Below are positions 1-8,825 of a DNA stretch of 35,462 nt, piece by piece (the first letter of the stretch is position 1; every line of letters starts with the position of its first letter). Position numbers and translations under genes: made by a program. The stretch is from Nitrospirota bacterium. Lineage in GTDB: Bacteria; Nitrospirota; Thermodesulfovibrionia; Thermodesulfovibrionales; Magnetobacteriaceae. The stretch lies in the NCBI GenBank assembly GCA_015233245.1, contig JADFYB010000003.1, positions 2,639-38,100 on the forward strand, in the 5' to 3' direction. The notes beneath the pieces are model-generated. The model searched no databases. It saw nothing but the letters and a program-made list of their open reading frames with translations, and had not been told where the DNA came from.

Positions 1-149
1 CTTTCACACTCTCTCAAAGTTGTCCCAAAAGCAATCACACCTGTACATAGCGGAATCCGTCCTGAGAAACTGGCATCCTCAAGTTTGTCATACACTGCAC
101 TCTCTAAGGCGCCCTCGATATAATCGGTTATTACATAATGTCTCTGCAT
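1..149 (-). CDS. HicB-family antitoxin-like protein, 3' part outside window
   Basis: The minus strand from an ATG at 147-149 reads about 49 residues beginning MQRHYVITDYIEGALESA and running off the window edge. The pattern (short beta strand, then I-E-G-A-L, then a P-L-C-x-G-V segment and T-L-R-E-C-E) resembles the partial RNase-H fold of HicB/UPF0150 antitoxins, which neutralise the HicA mRNA interferase. A GGGAG ribosome site lies about 8 bases before the ATG. No hicA precedes it in the window, so it may be a lone HicB or have its toxin downstream. The family call rests on residue pattern only. Confidence 0.6.
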   Translation of the reverse strand, partial: MQRHYVITDYIEGALESAVYDKLEDASFSGRIPLCTGVIAFGTTLRECE

Positions 150-190
150 CGCATATCTCCCTTAATGTCACTTAAATTATCCATTTGACT

Positions 191-199
191 ATTATAACA
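191..199 (-). promoter_or_regulatory. Extended -10 promoter for the HicB-like gene
   Basis: The minus strand reads TGTTATAAT, a consensus -10 with the TG extension. Transcription would start near 184, giving a leader of about 35 bases that contains the GGGAG ribosome site. No good -35 is visible. Confidence 0.4.
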
Positions 200-253
200 C
201 ATACTGTAAAGTTGAATGAAGCTAACGCGAAAAATCTTCGGTGGCAGCTTTAC

Positions 254-283
254 CTTTACAGAGCTTTTCGTGTAAAGTATAGG
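254..283 (+). promoter_or_regulatory. Sigma70-like promoter with inverted repeat for the chemoreceptor
   Basis: TTTACA at 255-260 and TATAGG at 278-283 are 17 bases apart. The -35 region and spacer hold a perfect 7-base inverted repeat, CTTTACA (254-260) and TGTAAAG (271-277), with a third copy TGTAAAG at 205-211. This looks like an operator for a dimeric regulator, though none has been identified. No clear sigma28 (flagellar) promoter was seen. Confidence 0.45.
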
Positions 284-345
284 GTGTGATACAAAAGTCA
301 CAGCCAGAAAGGACTATGACTATAAGCTAAAGGAGAGAAAAGAAT

Positions 346-2016
346 ATGGGGTGGTTCAATGATTTGATGTTAAAAAAGAAGTTTATGGTTATCTTTAGCG
401 TGTTGTTCCTGCTTTCGCTGTTTACACTGGGGTTTACCGTTTCAAGACTTGAGACGTTGGATGACAGCTTAAAAGAAATAGTTAATGAACGGTATGAGAA
501 GTTGTTAAAGCTTAACTCTATCGAAAAAGAAGTGCTGGAAATTGCGCAGTACCTCAGAGACATAATCATTGTTGAGGACCCTAAAAAAGCAGAGGAATAC
601 ATTAATAAAATAAGGACTCTACAGAGTAAAATAGCTGAGGAGCTGGATTATCTTGATAAAACCATAAAACGTGATAATGGCAAACAAACATTAAGGGATA
701 TAAAAGAGGCAAGAGATAAATATATCCTGACAAGAGAGGAGCAATTTAAGGCTCTCCAAAGCGGTAACAAGGCATTATCCGGAGAGTTGTTGCAGACAAA
801 AGTAAACACCGCACAGGAGGCATATATAAAAGTGCTGGATGCCGGTATTGCCTATCAACGGAAAACCATAGAAGCCTCCCTTAAAGATGCCCACAGTTCA
901 TATGTAACCTCAGTAATAATATCAATATCTTCAGGGTGTGTCTTTCTTTTACTTGTTATAGTTTCATTATTACTGCTGACAAAGGGCATAGCAGTACCAC
1001 TGCACGAGGGACTATTATTAGCGGAGGCAATATCAAACGGCGATCTGTCACTGACTGTGCACCAAAAAGGTAAGGATGAGGTAGGAATTTTGATGCGTGC
1101 CCTTGAAAAAATGAGACTGATGCTCTCAGATAACATAACGATGATTTCCACATCGGCAAGTCAGTTAGCCTCGGCATCACAGGAGCTTTCTCAAACAGTT
1201 CAAAAAATGTCCTATAGTATTAAAGATCAGTCGGATAAGACATCTCAGGTAGCCACAGCATCAACCGAGATGTCTCAAACAGTTACGGATGTTGCAAGAA
1301 ATGCAACAAGCATTTCAGCATCAGCACTGGAGACATCCACAATAGCTAAAGACGGGGCAGGCGTGGTAACTCATACGGTTAGTGAGGTAGAGGGTATAGC
1401 AAAAACTGTATCAGAGTCGGCACAGTTAATAACATCGCTTGGTGACCGCTCCAGACAAATAGGGGAAATAGTCAGTGTTATTAAAGATATCGCAGATCAG
1501 ACAAATCTCCTTGCACTAAATGCAGCCATAGAGGCCGCGCGTGCCGGAGAACAGGGACGCGGCTTTGCAGTGGTTGCTGATGAGGTAAGGAAACTCGCTG
1601 AAAGAACATCTAAAGCAACCACCGAAATTGGCGATATGATAACTGCCATTCAAAGGGAGACCAACCAGGTGGTGACCACTATGAATGAAGGTTCACAGCG
1701 GGTGGTTAACGGCGTGGAATTGGTTAACAAGGCAGGGGATTCACTTAAGAGCATAGTTGAAAGCGTTGATGGCTTACAGTCAATGGTACATCAGATAGCA
1801 TCGGCTACTGAGGAAATGTCTCAGGTGTCTGAGCAAATAACCAATGATATTGAAATCATTGCAAACGTCTCCAGGGATACTACCCTCAGTGCCACACAGA
1901 TAGGCGAGGCATCTGACGATCTGGCTAAATTATCAAACGAACTAAAGTCCGTTACTTCACGGTTTGTCGTAGATGGTCACCACCACAAAGGCAGCTCACA
2001 AAGAATGTTAAGCTAA
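346..2016 (+). CDS. Methyl-accepting chemotaxis protein, 4HB sensor type
   Basis: This is a 556-residue transmembrane chemoreceptor that would signal through CheW and CheA to the flagellar motor. A first membrane helix (about 13-32) is followed by a roughly 150-residue four-helix periplasmic sensor, a second membrane helix (about 187-212), a HAMP linker and a long cytoplasmic coiled coil. The conserved hairpin tip is at about 385-421 and includes [20 protein letters not shown], diagnostic for the family. The C-terminus ([12 protein letters not shown]) lacks the NWETF-type CheR tether. The ATG is preceded by AAAGGAG. The gene stands alone, with no che gene beside it. The ligand cannot be told from sequence. 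Confidence 0.95.
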   Translation: MGWFNDLMLKKKFMVIFSVLFLLSLFTLGFTVSRLETLDDSLKEIVNERYEKLLKLNSIEKEVLEIAQYLRDIIIVEDPKKAEEYINKIRTLQSKIAEELDYLDKTIKRDNGKQTLRDIKEARDKYILTREEQFKALQSGNKALSGELLQTKVNTAQEAYIKVLDAGIAYQRKTIEASLKDAHSSYVTSVIISISSGCVFLLLVIVSLLLLTKGIAVPLHEGLLLAEAISNGDLSLTVHQKGKDEVGILMRALEKMRLMLSDNITMISTSASQLASASQELSQTVQKMSYSIKDQSDKTSQVATASTEMSQTVTDVARNATSISASALETSTIAKDGAGVVTHTVSEVEGIAKTVSESAQLITSLGDRSRQIGEIVSVIKDIADQTNLLALNAAIEAARAGEQGRGFAVVADEVRKLAERTSKATTEIGDMITAIQRETNQVVTTMNEGSQRVVNGVELVNKAGDSLKSIVESVDGLQSMVHQIASATEEMSQVSEQITNDIEIIANVSRDTTLSATQIGEASDDLAKLSNELKSVTSRFVVDGHHHKGSSQRMLS

Positions 2017-2030
2017 AGGTAAGCAATGGA

Positions 2031-2050
2031 GGGCGACCAGCCGGTCGCCC
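2031..2050. repeat. Perfect 8-base stem-loop after the chemoreceptor gene
   Basis: GGGCGACC (2031-2038) pairs with GGTCGCCC (2043-2050) across a 4-base loop, 15 bases after the receptor stop codon. It lies between two convergent genes. No T tract follows on either strand, so it is either a bidirectional hairpin that protects transcript ends or one copy of a dispersed GC-rich repeat family. Confidence 0.5.
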
Positions 2051-2074
2051 CTACATAATAATCAGATAGTAGTC

Positions 2075-3751
2075 TCAGCTGTTTGTTATAAAATACCTTT
2101 TCAGAAGCTCAAGTCTGTCTTGTGCCTCTTTAACAGTTGTTCCGGTTGCGGAAAAATAGTATTTAATTTTAGGCTCAGTTCCTGAGGGTCTTATGGTTAC
2201 ACTTAAGCCGCCTTTGAACTGTAATGCTAAGACATTTGATTTCGGAAGCCCGTCAAGTCCCGGTAAATAGTCCTTAACACACGATAATTCCAGCTCAGTA
2301 GGAGTATTTTTCAGGCCGCTACGGTACGTTTGCATAAGGGTCTCCATCTGTTCCATACCCTCTTTTCCTTTCATCGTTACCGAAGATAGTGTCTCAATAT
2401 ATACGCCGTGTTTTTCGTAAAGTTCATGCAACCTCTTTAAAACAGAGCTGCCCTTTGACTTATAATAGGAGGCCATCTCACAAATCAGGCTTGACGACAC
2501 TACAGCATCCTTATCACGTGCGTATGTGCCACGCAGATATCCATAGGACTCCTCACAACCAAAGATAAAATCTGAGTCCGGGTTTTTACGTATCCACTCC
2601 CCGATGTACTTAAAACCAGTCAGCACTGATACACACCTAATTCCGTAACTACTGGCTATTTTCTCTATCAGGCTGCTGGTTACAATTGTTTTGATAACCG
2701 CTGCTTTTTTAGTATCAATTGAGCTGGCAAGAGCTGCCAATATGTAATCGGTAAGGAGCACTCCAACCTGGTTTCCGTTAAGAAGTACAGTACCTTTACC
2801 GTCTATATCCCTTACAGCAACCCCAATGCGGTCGCAATCAGGATCTGTGGCAAGGGCAATATCCGCTCCGGTTTCATCCATAAGCGCAAGCGCCATTTTA
2901 AATCCCTCAGGCTCCTCCGGGTTTGGGGATGAAACGGTAGGGAAACCGCCATCAGGCTTACTTTGTTCGTTAACTATGTGTAAGCCGGTAAACCCCCGTG
3001 TTTTTAACACCTGTGGTACTATCGAGTACCCAGCTCCGTGAAGCGGCGTATAGACTATCTTAATGTTATCCACTGCCGTCCTGAGCGATTGTTTTAACAC
3101 CTCCTTAATGTAGGCGTTATCGATCTCAGTGCCGATGAACTCTATTAAGCCAGATTTTACGGCATTGTCAAAATCGGCCTCGTATTTGACCTCAGTAACG
3201 GCAGTTATTTTCCTTACCTCGTTAATTATGTTTTTATCATGAGGCGGAGTAATCTGCCCACCGTCTTCAAAATAGACCTTATAGCCGTTATACTCAGGAG
3301 GGTTGTGAGAGGCAGTGATACAAACACCTGCCTTAGCATTTTTAAATCTCACGGCAAAAGACAACTCAGGCACTGGTCTTATGGCATCAGACAGGTACAC
3401 TTTTATTCCGTTTGAAGCCAGCACAACAGAGGTTTCCTCTGCAAATTTCGAAGAATTGTTTCTACTGTCATATGCAATTACAACGCCCCTTTCAGCGCCG
3501 TCCGCAAATGATAGTATATAGTTGGCAAGCCCCTGAGTGGCCATTTTGACAGTGTAAATATTCATGCGGTTAGTGCCTCCGCCCATAACGCCTCTGAGCC
3601 CGCCGGTGCCAAAGTCAAGCGTTCTGTAGAACCTTTCGGTAAGCTCTGTAAAGTCCATGGCATCAATCAGAGTCTGGATCTCCCGCCTCGTGTCCTCATT
3701 AAAAGCGGGGCTTGATGCCCACTCTTCGGCTAATTTAAGAATCTCCTCCAT
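2075..3751 (-). CDS. Phosphoglucomutase/phosphomannomutase (alpha-D-phosphohexomutase)
   Basis: This 558-residue enzyme would interconvert hexose 1- and 6-phosphates, feeding nucleotide-sugar synthesis. All four family signatures are present: the phosphoserine loop TASHNP (Ser about 148), the metal loop DPDCDR (about 303-308), the sugar loop GCEESYGY and the C-terminal phosphate site RPSGTEPKIK. The length fits the PGM2/PgcA subgroup rather than the roughly 450-residue ManB/GlmM group. I chose the ATG at 3749-3751 because it has a GAGGA ribosome site and clears the upstream gene; a longer in-frame reading to 3796 would overlap it by 23 bases. It is the last gene of the glycan operon. Glucose versus mannose preference is not decided by sequence. 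Confidence 0.92.
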   Translation of the reverse strand: MEEILKLAEEWASSPAFNEDTRREIQTLIDAMDFTELTERFYRTLDFGTGGLRGVMGGGTNRMNIYTVKMATQGLANYILSFADGAERGVVIAYDSRNNSSKFAEETSVVLASNGIKVYLSDAIRPVPELSFAVRFKNAKAGVCITASHNPPEYNGYKVYFEDGGQITPPHDKNIINEVRKITAVTEVKYEADFDNAVKSGLIEFIGTEIDNAYIKEVLKQSLRTAVDNIKIVYTPLHGAGYSIVPQVLKTRGFTGLHIVNEQSKPDGGFPTVSSPNPEEPEGFKMALALMDETGADIALATDPDCDRIGVAVRDIDGKGTVLLNGNQVGVLLTDYILAALASSIDTKKAAVIKTIVTSSLIEKIASSYGIRCVSVLTGFKYIGEWIRKNPDSDFIFGCEESYGYLRGTYARDKDAVVSSSLICEMASYYKSKGSSVLKRLHELYEKHGVYIETLSSVTMKGKEGMEQMETLMQTYRSGLKNTPTELELSCVKDYLPGLDGLPKSNVLALQFKGGLSVTIRPSGTEPKIKYYFSATGTTVKEAQDRLELLKRYFITNS

Positions 3752-3773
3752 CTTATGTCCTCGCTTCACCTTT

Positions 3774-4760
3774 TTATGGCAATTGTTTAAAAGCATAGTA
3801 TAGGACTCCAGTGCCTATAGAGACAGCCCTAAGGGCGATAAATAATGGAGAGAGCAGTCCAGTTATCATGTCTTTTCTTAAAGAAAAAAATGTTAAAGGC
3901 AAAGTTGAGGCCAAAAAACCAAAAAACGAAACTAAAACAACAAAAATAGTTGGTAAATCTAAATAAGTATCCCAAAAGAGCGGAATAAGCGGTAATGAAA
4001 ACACCGTGCTAAAAAGCGCCAGTATTTGAATTTTCAGAGTTTGAGGCGTGTAGGTGTCTTTTACCATTTTCCCAGGAAACCTCTTATAGACAGCCATTCT
4101 CCAGTACCCGCGCCAAAATTTCAGCTTAGCGTATTTTAAAACCGAATCAGGATGCCCAAGGTGTTTAACAATTGCATATGGATTAAAAACCATTTTTAGG
4201 CCCATGCTTGAAAGCTTATACGAAAGCTCTGTGTCTTCGTTGTTTGCTACAGGAAAGGACTCATCAAAGCCGCCTGCGCTGTCAAACACATCCTTTAAGA
4301 AAGCTGCCGAATATGTATCTATCATGTCTATTGAGGGGGCTTTTTTAAGCATTTCGTAGCGCTCTTCAAATTCAATCTGAGCAAACCGCGCCGTAAGTGA
4401 CTTAAGAGGGGTTCGATAAGCTCCCTTTACGGCTTTTACATCTGAATCAGAAAACGGTTTTAACATCTCCCCTAACCACTCCGGTGTTGCTACGCAATCG
4501 GAATCAGTAAACAGGATGATTTCCCCTTTAGCCTCGCTTGCTCCCAAATTTCTGGCAGATGCAGGGCCCCCGTTTGGTTTACTAATATATCTTACCGGCA
4601 GTGTTTGGACAATTTCGCCGGTTTTGTCCGTTGAGCCGTCGTCAACGACTATTATTTCGTAATCTTCTTTGTTAAAACTCTGCTCCGTAAGCGCTGTTAC
4701 ACAGTCTTTTATCGTCTTTTCGGCGTTAAAGGCCGGCACTATAACGGATGCTTTTAACAT
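3774..4760 (-). CDS. Family 2 glycosyltransferase with C-terminal membrane helices
   Basis: A 328-residue GT-A fold transferase. The N-terminus SVIVPAFNAEKTIKDC, the nucleotide-binding VVDDGSTDKT and the metal motif TDSDC are typical GT2 elements, with the acceptor-site acidic segment at NNEDTELSYK. Two hydrophobic stretches near the C-terminus (about 245-265 and 270-295) should anchor it to the inner membrane, so the acceptor is probably a lipid-linked intermediate. It starts 19 bases after the radical SAM gene stop and ends 22 bases before the phosphohexomutase start, indicating one transcript. Donor and acceptor are unknown. Confidence 0.88.
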   Translation of the reverse strand: MLKASVIVPAFNAEKTIKDCVTALTEQSFNKEDYEIIVVDDGSTDKTGEIVQTLPVRYISKPNGGPASARNLGASEAKGEIILFTDSDCVATPEWLGEMLKPFSDSDVKAVKGAYRTPLKSLTARFAQIEFEERYEMLKKAPSIDMIDTYSAAFLKDVFDSAGGFDESFPVANNEDTELSYKLSSMGLKMVFNPYAIVKHLGHPDSVLKYAKLKFWRGYWRMAVYKRFPGKMVKDTYTPQTLKIQILALFSTVFSLPLIPLFWDTYLDLPTIFVVLVSFFGFLASTLPLTFFSLRKDMITGLLSPLFIALRAVSIGTGVLYYAFKQLP

Positions 4761-4779
4761 CTCTACAGTTACACTCTGT

Positions 4780-6246
4780 TTAATTGGAGATATCCGAACC
4801 CTTTATCAGATATTTAATAAATGTGCGGGCTGATTTCACCGTGCGTTTTCTTTCCTCCGGGTCATTAAGCACCTGCCGGAGTTTATAAAACATATAGTCA
4901 GGACGCAGATAAAATTGCCGTCTGGCATTGTCGCAAAAGCGAACGAGCTCTACAGAAGTTAGACTTTCCGTTCTGATTACCGTATTATGAAGCCCGGCGG
5001 GAGTGAGCCACTTTGAAAAATCATCGGTAGTTATATAACCTCTTTCGTCAAACCACTTAAAAGCCTCTGTGCCGGGATAAATCATCATAGGGTAAAACTG
5101 TACGGTGTCAGGGTTTAGCTTTTTAGCAAGCGCAAGAGTTTCGTTCATTGTCTTTTTTGTCTCACCAGGGAACCCCACCATAAAACAGCCATGAACCAGA
5201 ATCCCAGCTCTTCTGGCATCCTCCATGAAAGCCTCAGACTGCTCAACTGTTATCTTCTTTTTCATATTATCAAGCAACTCCTGACTACCGCTTTCAAATC
5301 CAACACATAAACACCTGCAGCCAGCCTCTTTCATCCTCCGCATTGTTTCATAATCAAGTGTGGCACGGGCATTAGCGGTCCATGAAATGTTAATTCCACG
5401 TTTTATAATACCCTCTGAAATTTCAACACAGCGTTTTTTGCTTATTGTAAATGTGTCATCTTCAAAAAACACGGCCCTTGCATCAGGGAAATTCTCAACG
5501 ATGTACTGCATTTCATCAAGTACGTTACTAACGCTACGTATCCTGAGCCGGTGTCCCATAACGGTCTGCGGATACACACAGAACACGCACTCGTGAGGGC
5601 ATCCACGGGTTGTGGTAATTGTCACCATTGGGTACAGAGCGTTAGGGTTAAAGTAGTGTTCTATATTTAAGAAACGTTTATAAATTGGGCTTACATGTGG
5701 CAGACTGTCAAGATCCTCCAACGGCTGGCGGCATGTGGTAAATATGAATTTTTCCTTATGCCGGTACGCTACCCCTGGTACATTAAACGGAGTCTGGTAC
5801 TCCATCAGTGCCTTTGCAAGCTCTACAATTGTGTTATCGTACTCTCCGATTGCCACCGCATCAATTGAGTCATTGAGGTTAAGGCACTGCTCAGGCATAG
5901 CCGAGACATGAGTGCCAACAAGGATTATAAAGCTGTTTGGCAGTGCAGCCTTTATCTCCTTACAAAACTCCGAGTCATTGTGTATGCTTGGCGTGCTTGT
6001 GTCAACTATGATAAGAGCCGGCACAAAGTGTTTAAGTCTCATAAGGACATCCTGCCGTGAGGTGCCGGCAGCCGGGGCGTCTATTAAATCAACAACAAAG
6101 CCCTCCCTGTCTGCCAAAGCACAGGCAGCGGCAAGCCACATAGGAAAGTACAGAGTGCCGCTTTTGGTCACTGCCGGGCTTCTCTGCGAACGCGAAAACT
6201 TCTCTAAATACGGCGGATTTAAAAAAGATATTCTGAATTTTTTCAT
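4780..6246 (-). CDS. B12-binding-domain radical SAM protein
   Basis: A 488-residue protein with an N-terminal cobalamin-binding Rossmann-like domain (about 1-150) and a radical SAM barrel. The [4Fe-4S] ligands are Cys216, Cys220 and Cys223 in GCPHECVFC. The motif order and length fit the large class of B12-dependent radical SAM enzymes that methylate or rearrange lipids, hopanoids, tetrapyrroles and natural products. The start lies 2 bases after the DUF362 stop codon, implying coupled translation; its AAGGAAA ribosome site lies in the end of that gene. The two glycosyltransferases nearby suggest a lipid or glycan substrate, but the reaction is not predictable. Confidence 0.9.
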   Translation of the reverse strand: MKKFRISFLNPPYLEKFSRSQRSPAVTKSGTLYFPMWLAAACALADREGFVVDLIDAPAAGTSRQDVLMRLKHFVPALIIVDTSTPSIHNDSEFCKEIKAALPNSFIILVGTHVSAMPEQCLNLNDSIDAVAIGEYDNTIVELAKALMEYQTPFNVPGVAYRHKEKFIFTTCRQPLEDLDSLPHVSPIYKRFLNIEHYFNPNALYPMVTITTTRGCPHECVFCVYPQTVMGHRLRIRSVSNVLDEMQYIVENFPDARAVFFEDDTFTISKKRCVEISEGIIKRGINISWTANARATLDYETMRRMKEAGCRCLCVGFESGSQELLDNMKKKITVEQSEAFMEDARRAGILVHGCFMVGFPGETKKTMNETLALAKKLNPDTVQFYPMMIYPGTEAFKWFDERGYITTDDFSKWLTPAGLHNTVIRTESLTSVELVRFCDNARRQFYLRPDYMFYKLRQVLNDPEERKRTVKSARTFIKYLIKGSDISN

Positions 6247-6248
6247 TT

Positions 6249-7493
6249 TTATAGTTTCCTTATAATGTTATCGTATTGTCTGATTTGCTCAGACATAAAT
6301 CCTAACTTTCCGTGAAAATTTACAGCCCTTTCAGGACATATAGAGTAGCAGTAAAGACATTGAATACATCCTGGGGGCGACGATGCACCGGATTTTGATA
6401 AACTCTCCGGCAGCTTTATATCAAGCGGACAGTAATCATTACACTTACCGCATTTTGTACATGCTAACTCATTAAGGGAAAGACCATCCCAGCGCATTTC
6501 ATCCTTTATAAACACGTCCTGTCTAAGCCCTGTAGCAAAGAGAATCTTACCAAAAATCTCTGTCTGGCACAGGTAGTTGAAAAATGCGGTGTTCCTTATA
6601 GCAAGAAAATACTTTTGTCTCTTTGGGTGGTGAATGAAGGTTGCGATGGGGCCAGCCTCCGGAGGTCTAAAGGAGTATGTATCAGCAAATTTGTAGTTAT
6701 TTACAAAATCGAAATGCTCCTGAGTGATGATGCTACGTTTTATTGCATTTTGAATGGGGCCAACCTTTTTTATATTAAATGACGCAAATTTTGCCATAAG
6801 CATGTCAATTAAAAACGGGTCTGTTCCAAAAAACACATTGCCTGTTTTAATCGGAGTTCCACGCGTGGGGCCCAACCCCTCCATAGATATGACGGCATCT
6901 ACAATGTGCAAGTGGGGTTTGAGAGCAAGGTTAAGATTCACGATATTTTCAGAGAGTGAGGCATGAGTTTTCTTTTTGTTAGGCTGACCAACGAGACATC
7001 CCATCAGGTTTTTAAGACAGATACTCATACCGGCTTCAAAATGGGTTTTTAGCTTTGGCATGTTGATAAACAATGCTGCCTCCTGGCACTCCCTTGCAAC
7101 CCCTGCCTTAATTCCTTTTGAAAACTCTATGTTAACAGTTTCAGAGTAGTTAAAATCCTTAATCCTGACCCCGTAGAAGGCAGCAAGTTTGTCATAGTAG
7201 AGCCTCTCTATTACACTGATGTTATTTCTGTAAAATCCACTGTTTGTACCCTCCCCTATCGTTATATCCCAAAAACCGTTATCTTTCAGAAACTCGATGA
7301 CTGAAGCAATCACTCTGAGGTCTGTCGTGTTACCGGTTAGAGCATTCATATTGCTGTTAAGATTTGGCTTTATCAATATGGGAGCATTTATATCGTTTGG
7401 AAAGATTTCGGCATATTTTGTACTAAGGGTTTCCTTAATACCGGTTTTAAGTTCCTTTACCGTTTGCGCTTTAAGAGAGTAAAACCTAAGCAT
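6249..7493 (-). CDS. DUF362 protein with C-terminal 2[4Fe-4S] ferredoxin domain
   Basis: A 414-residue protein. The N-terminal DUF362 region shows the family pattern of KPNLNSN and a central KLKTH / LKNLMGCLVG segment. The C-terminus has two CxxCxxCxxxC clusters (Cys345-348-351-355 and Cys376-379-382-386), a bacterial-type ferredoxin. DUF362 proteins have no settled biochemical role; the ferredoxin part suggests electron transfer. Its place directly before a radical SAM gene makes it a plausible reductant for that enzyme (inference). The ATG at 7491-7493 overlaps the preceding glycosyltransferase stop by 8 bases; an upstream TTG at 7511 is less likely. Confidence 0.85.
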   Translation of the reverse strand: MLRFYSLKAQTVKELKTGIKETLSTKYAEIFPNDINAPILIKPNLNSNMNALTGNTTDLRVIASVIEFLKDNGFWDITIGEGTNSGFYRNNISVIERLYYDKLAAFYGVRIKDFNYSETVNIEFSKGIKAGVARECQEAALFINMPKLKTHFEAGMSICLKNLMGCLVGQPNKKKTHASLSENIVNLNLALKPHLHIVDAVISMEGLGPTRGTPIKTGNVFFGTDPFLIDMLMAKFASFNIKKVGPIQNAIKRSIITQEHFDFVNNYKFADTYSFRPPEAGPIATFIHHPKRQKYFLAIRNTAFFNYLCQTEIFGKILFATGLRQDVFIKDEMRWDGLSLNELACTKCGKCNDYCPLDIKLPESLSKSGASSPPGCIQCLYCYSICPERAVNFHGKLGFMSEQIRQYDNIIRKL

Positions 7494-8649
7494 TTTGCCG
7501 CCCAACACCAAGTTCTCTTAAAAGACTTTCCACGGAGTTAACCACGTCCTCTACGGTAATGCTTTTCATACAGGCATGATAGTGGCCAATGTGACAGGAA
7601 TTTTCATCGCATTTGTACCGGCACCGGAATTCACTCTTTTCTACTACACGGTGAATGTTTCCGTAGGGGCCGGTTTCAATGCTTTTAGAAGGACCAAATA
7701 TGGCAACGGTAGGCACTTTCATAGCCGATGCCACATGAAGCGGTGCACTATCGTTACAGATAAAGAATTCCGATTGTTTCAGTACCCAGGCAAACTCCCT
7801 GATATTGAGGCGCCCTGTCAGGTTTGCCACTTTATGTGTCATCTGTGAAACTATCTCCCCTACCAGCCTTACATCATCCTTTGATGCCGCTATTACCGGA
7901 TAAATCTTTAATTTATCTATCAGTGTATCATATAATTTTGCATACTGTTCTGTAAACCACCTTTTAAGAGGGAGACGGGCTCCGGGATGAAGGACTACAA
8001 ACGGGGTTTTAATCTTATTATCTTTAAGTATTTGGGCGACCCTTTCTTTTTCCACGTAGGTAGGATAAATAGCCCAATCTATGGAGTTTACATCAGCACC
8101 AAGATGTCTGGCTATATCCAGATGGTATTGTACCTTATGTTTAAGGTTTTCATAGGGTACGACATCTGTAAGGAGGTATCCGCCACCACCCACACCATAG
8201 CTTACCGTGTGCTTAGCCCTGATGGGTGTGGCAATTAACAGGATTTCCCTGATGTCAGCCCGTGCCTCTATTACAAGGTCGAAGGAGTGTTTTCGTATTT
8301 CTTTTAAAAAACTAAGGTATTTTACCTTTGCTGAGTTATAGAACCAAAACGGATTATAGGTCAGGATTTCATCCAGATGAGGGTTATTTGCCAGTGCCTG
8401 AGCACCCCCCTCAGATGTGAGAAAGGATATTTGAGCATTGGGAAAGTGTTCTTTCAGTGGTTTAATAATCGGTATTGTCATAATGGCATCACCGATATAA
8501 GCGGTTCTGATAATCAGTATTGACTTAACAGCCTGAGGGTCAATTGCAAGCGTCTTGTTAAAAAACTTAAATGGAGTACAGAGCGCCCTGCCTACAATAT
8601 CAGCCGCTTGAGTGAATATTAACTTTCTACGGTTTATTATCTTATACAT
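7486..8649 (-). CDS. Family 9 glycosyltransferase (heptosyltransferase-like)
   Basis: A GT-B fold enzyme of 387 residues resembling ADP-heptose:LPS heptosyltransferases. The N-terminal SILIIRTAYIGDAIMTIP, the donor-side motif FVVLHPGARLPLKRW and the late segment FFICNDSAPLHVASAM followed by VAIFGPS are all typical of GT9. It would act at the inner face of the cytoplasmic membrane on an LPS-core or other lipid-linked acceptor. It is the first gene of the five-gene minus-strand operon. I chose the ATG at 8647-8649 because the TTG 39 bases upstream coincides with the -35 box of the likely promoter. No Shine-Dalgarno sequence is visible. Confidence 0.88.
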   Translation of the reverse strand: MYKIINRRKLIFTQAADIVGRALCTPFKFFNKTLAIDPQAVKSILIIRTAYIGDAIMTIPIIKPLKEHFPNAQISFLTSEGGAQALANNPHLDEILTYNPFWFYNSAKVKYLSFLKEIRKHSFDLVIEARADIREILLIATPIRAKHTVSYGVGGGGYLLTDVVPYENLKHKVQYHLDIARHLGADVNSIDWAIYPTYVEKERVAQILKDNKIKTPFVVLHPGARLPLKRWFTEQYAKLYDTLIDKLKIYPVIAASKDDVRLVGEIVSQMTHKVANLTGRLNIREFAWVLKQSEFFICNDSAPLHVASAMKVPTVAIFGPSKSIETGPYGNIHRVVEKSEFRCRYKCDENSCHIGHYHACMKSITVEDVVNSVESLLRELGVGRQNA

Positions 8650-8659
8650 AGACTGAGAG

Positions 8660-8688
8660 ATTATACATTTATGACAAAATATGAGCAA
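8660..8688 (-). promoter_or_regulatory. Promoter of the glycan/radical SAM operon
   Basis: The minus strand carries TTGCTC (8683-8688), a 17-base spacer and a perfect TATAAT (8660-8665). The start codon begins 10 bases after the -10, so the leader would be only about 3 bases. There is no ribosome site, in keeping with near-leaderless translation. Confidence 0.65.
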
Positions 8689-8825
8689 GTATTAGATGTA
8701 AAATAGTTAGATGGTGCCGTATTTTGTCTGATGATATTATTGCAATATGCACTTTTATGGGATTATGTGATAAACTTAAGAGAGTGTTCACAAACATATC
8801 ATCTCAATTATTAGGTTGCTAAATT

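Noticed and set aside
855-1180. Antisense frames within the chemoreceptor and in other large genes
   Set aside because: They mirror strongly conserved sense proteins, have no ribosome sites and show no family features.
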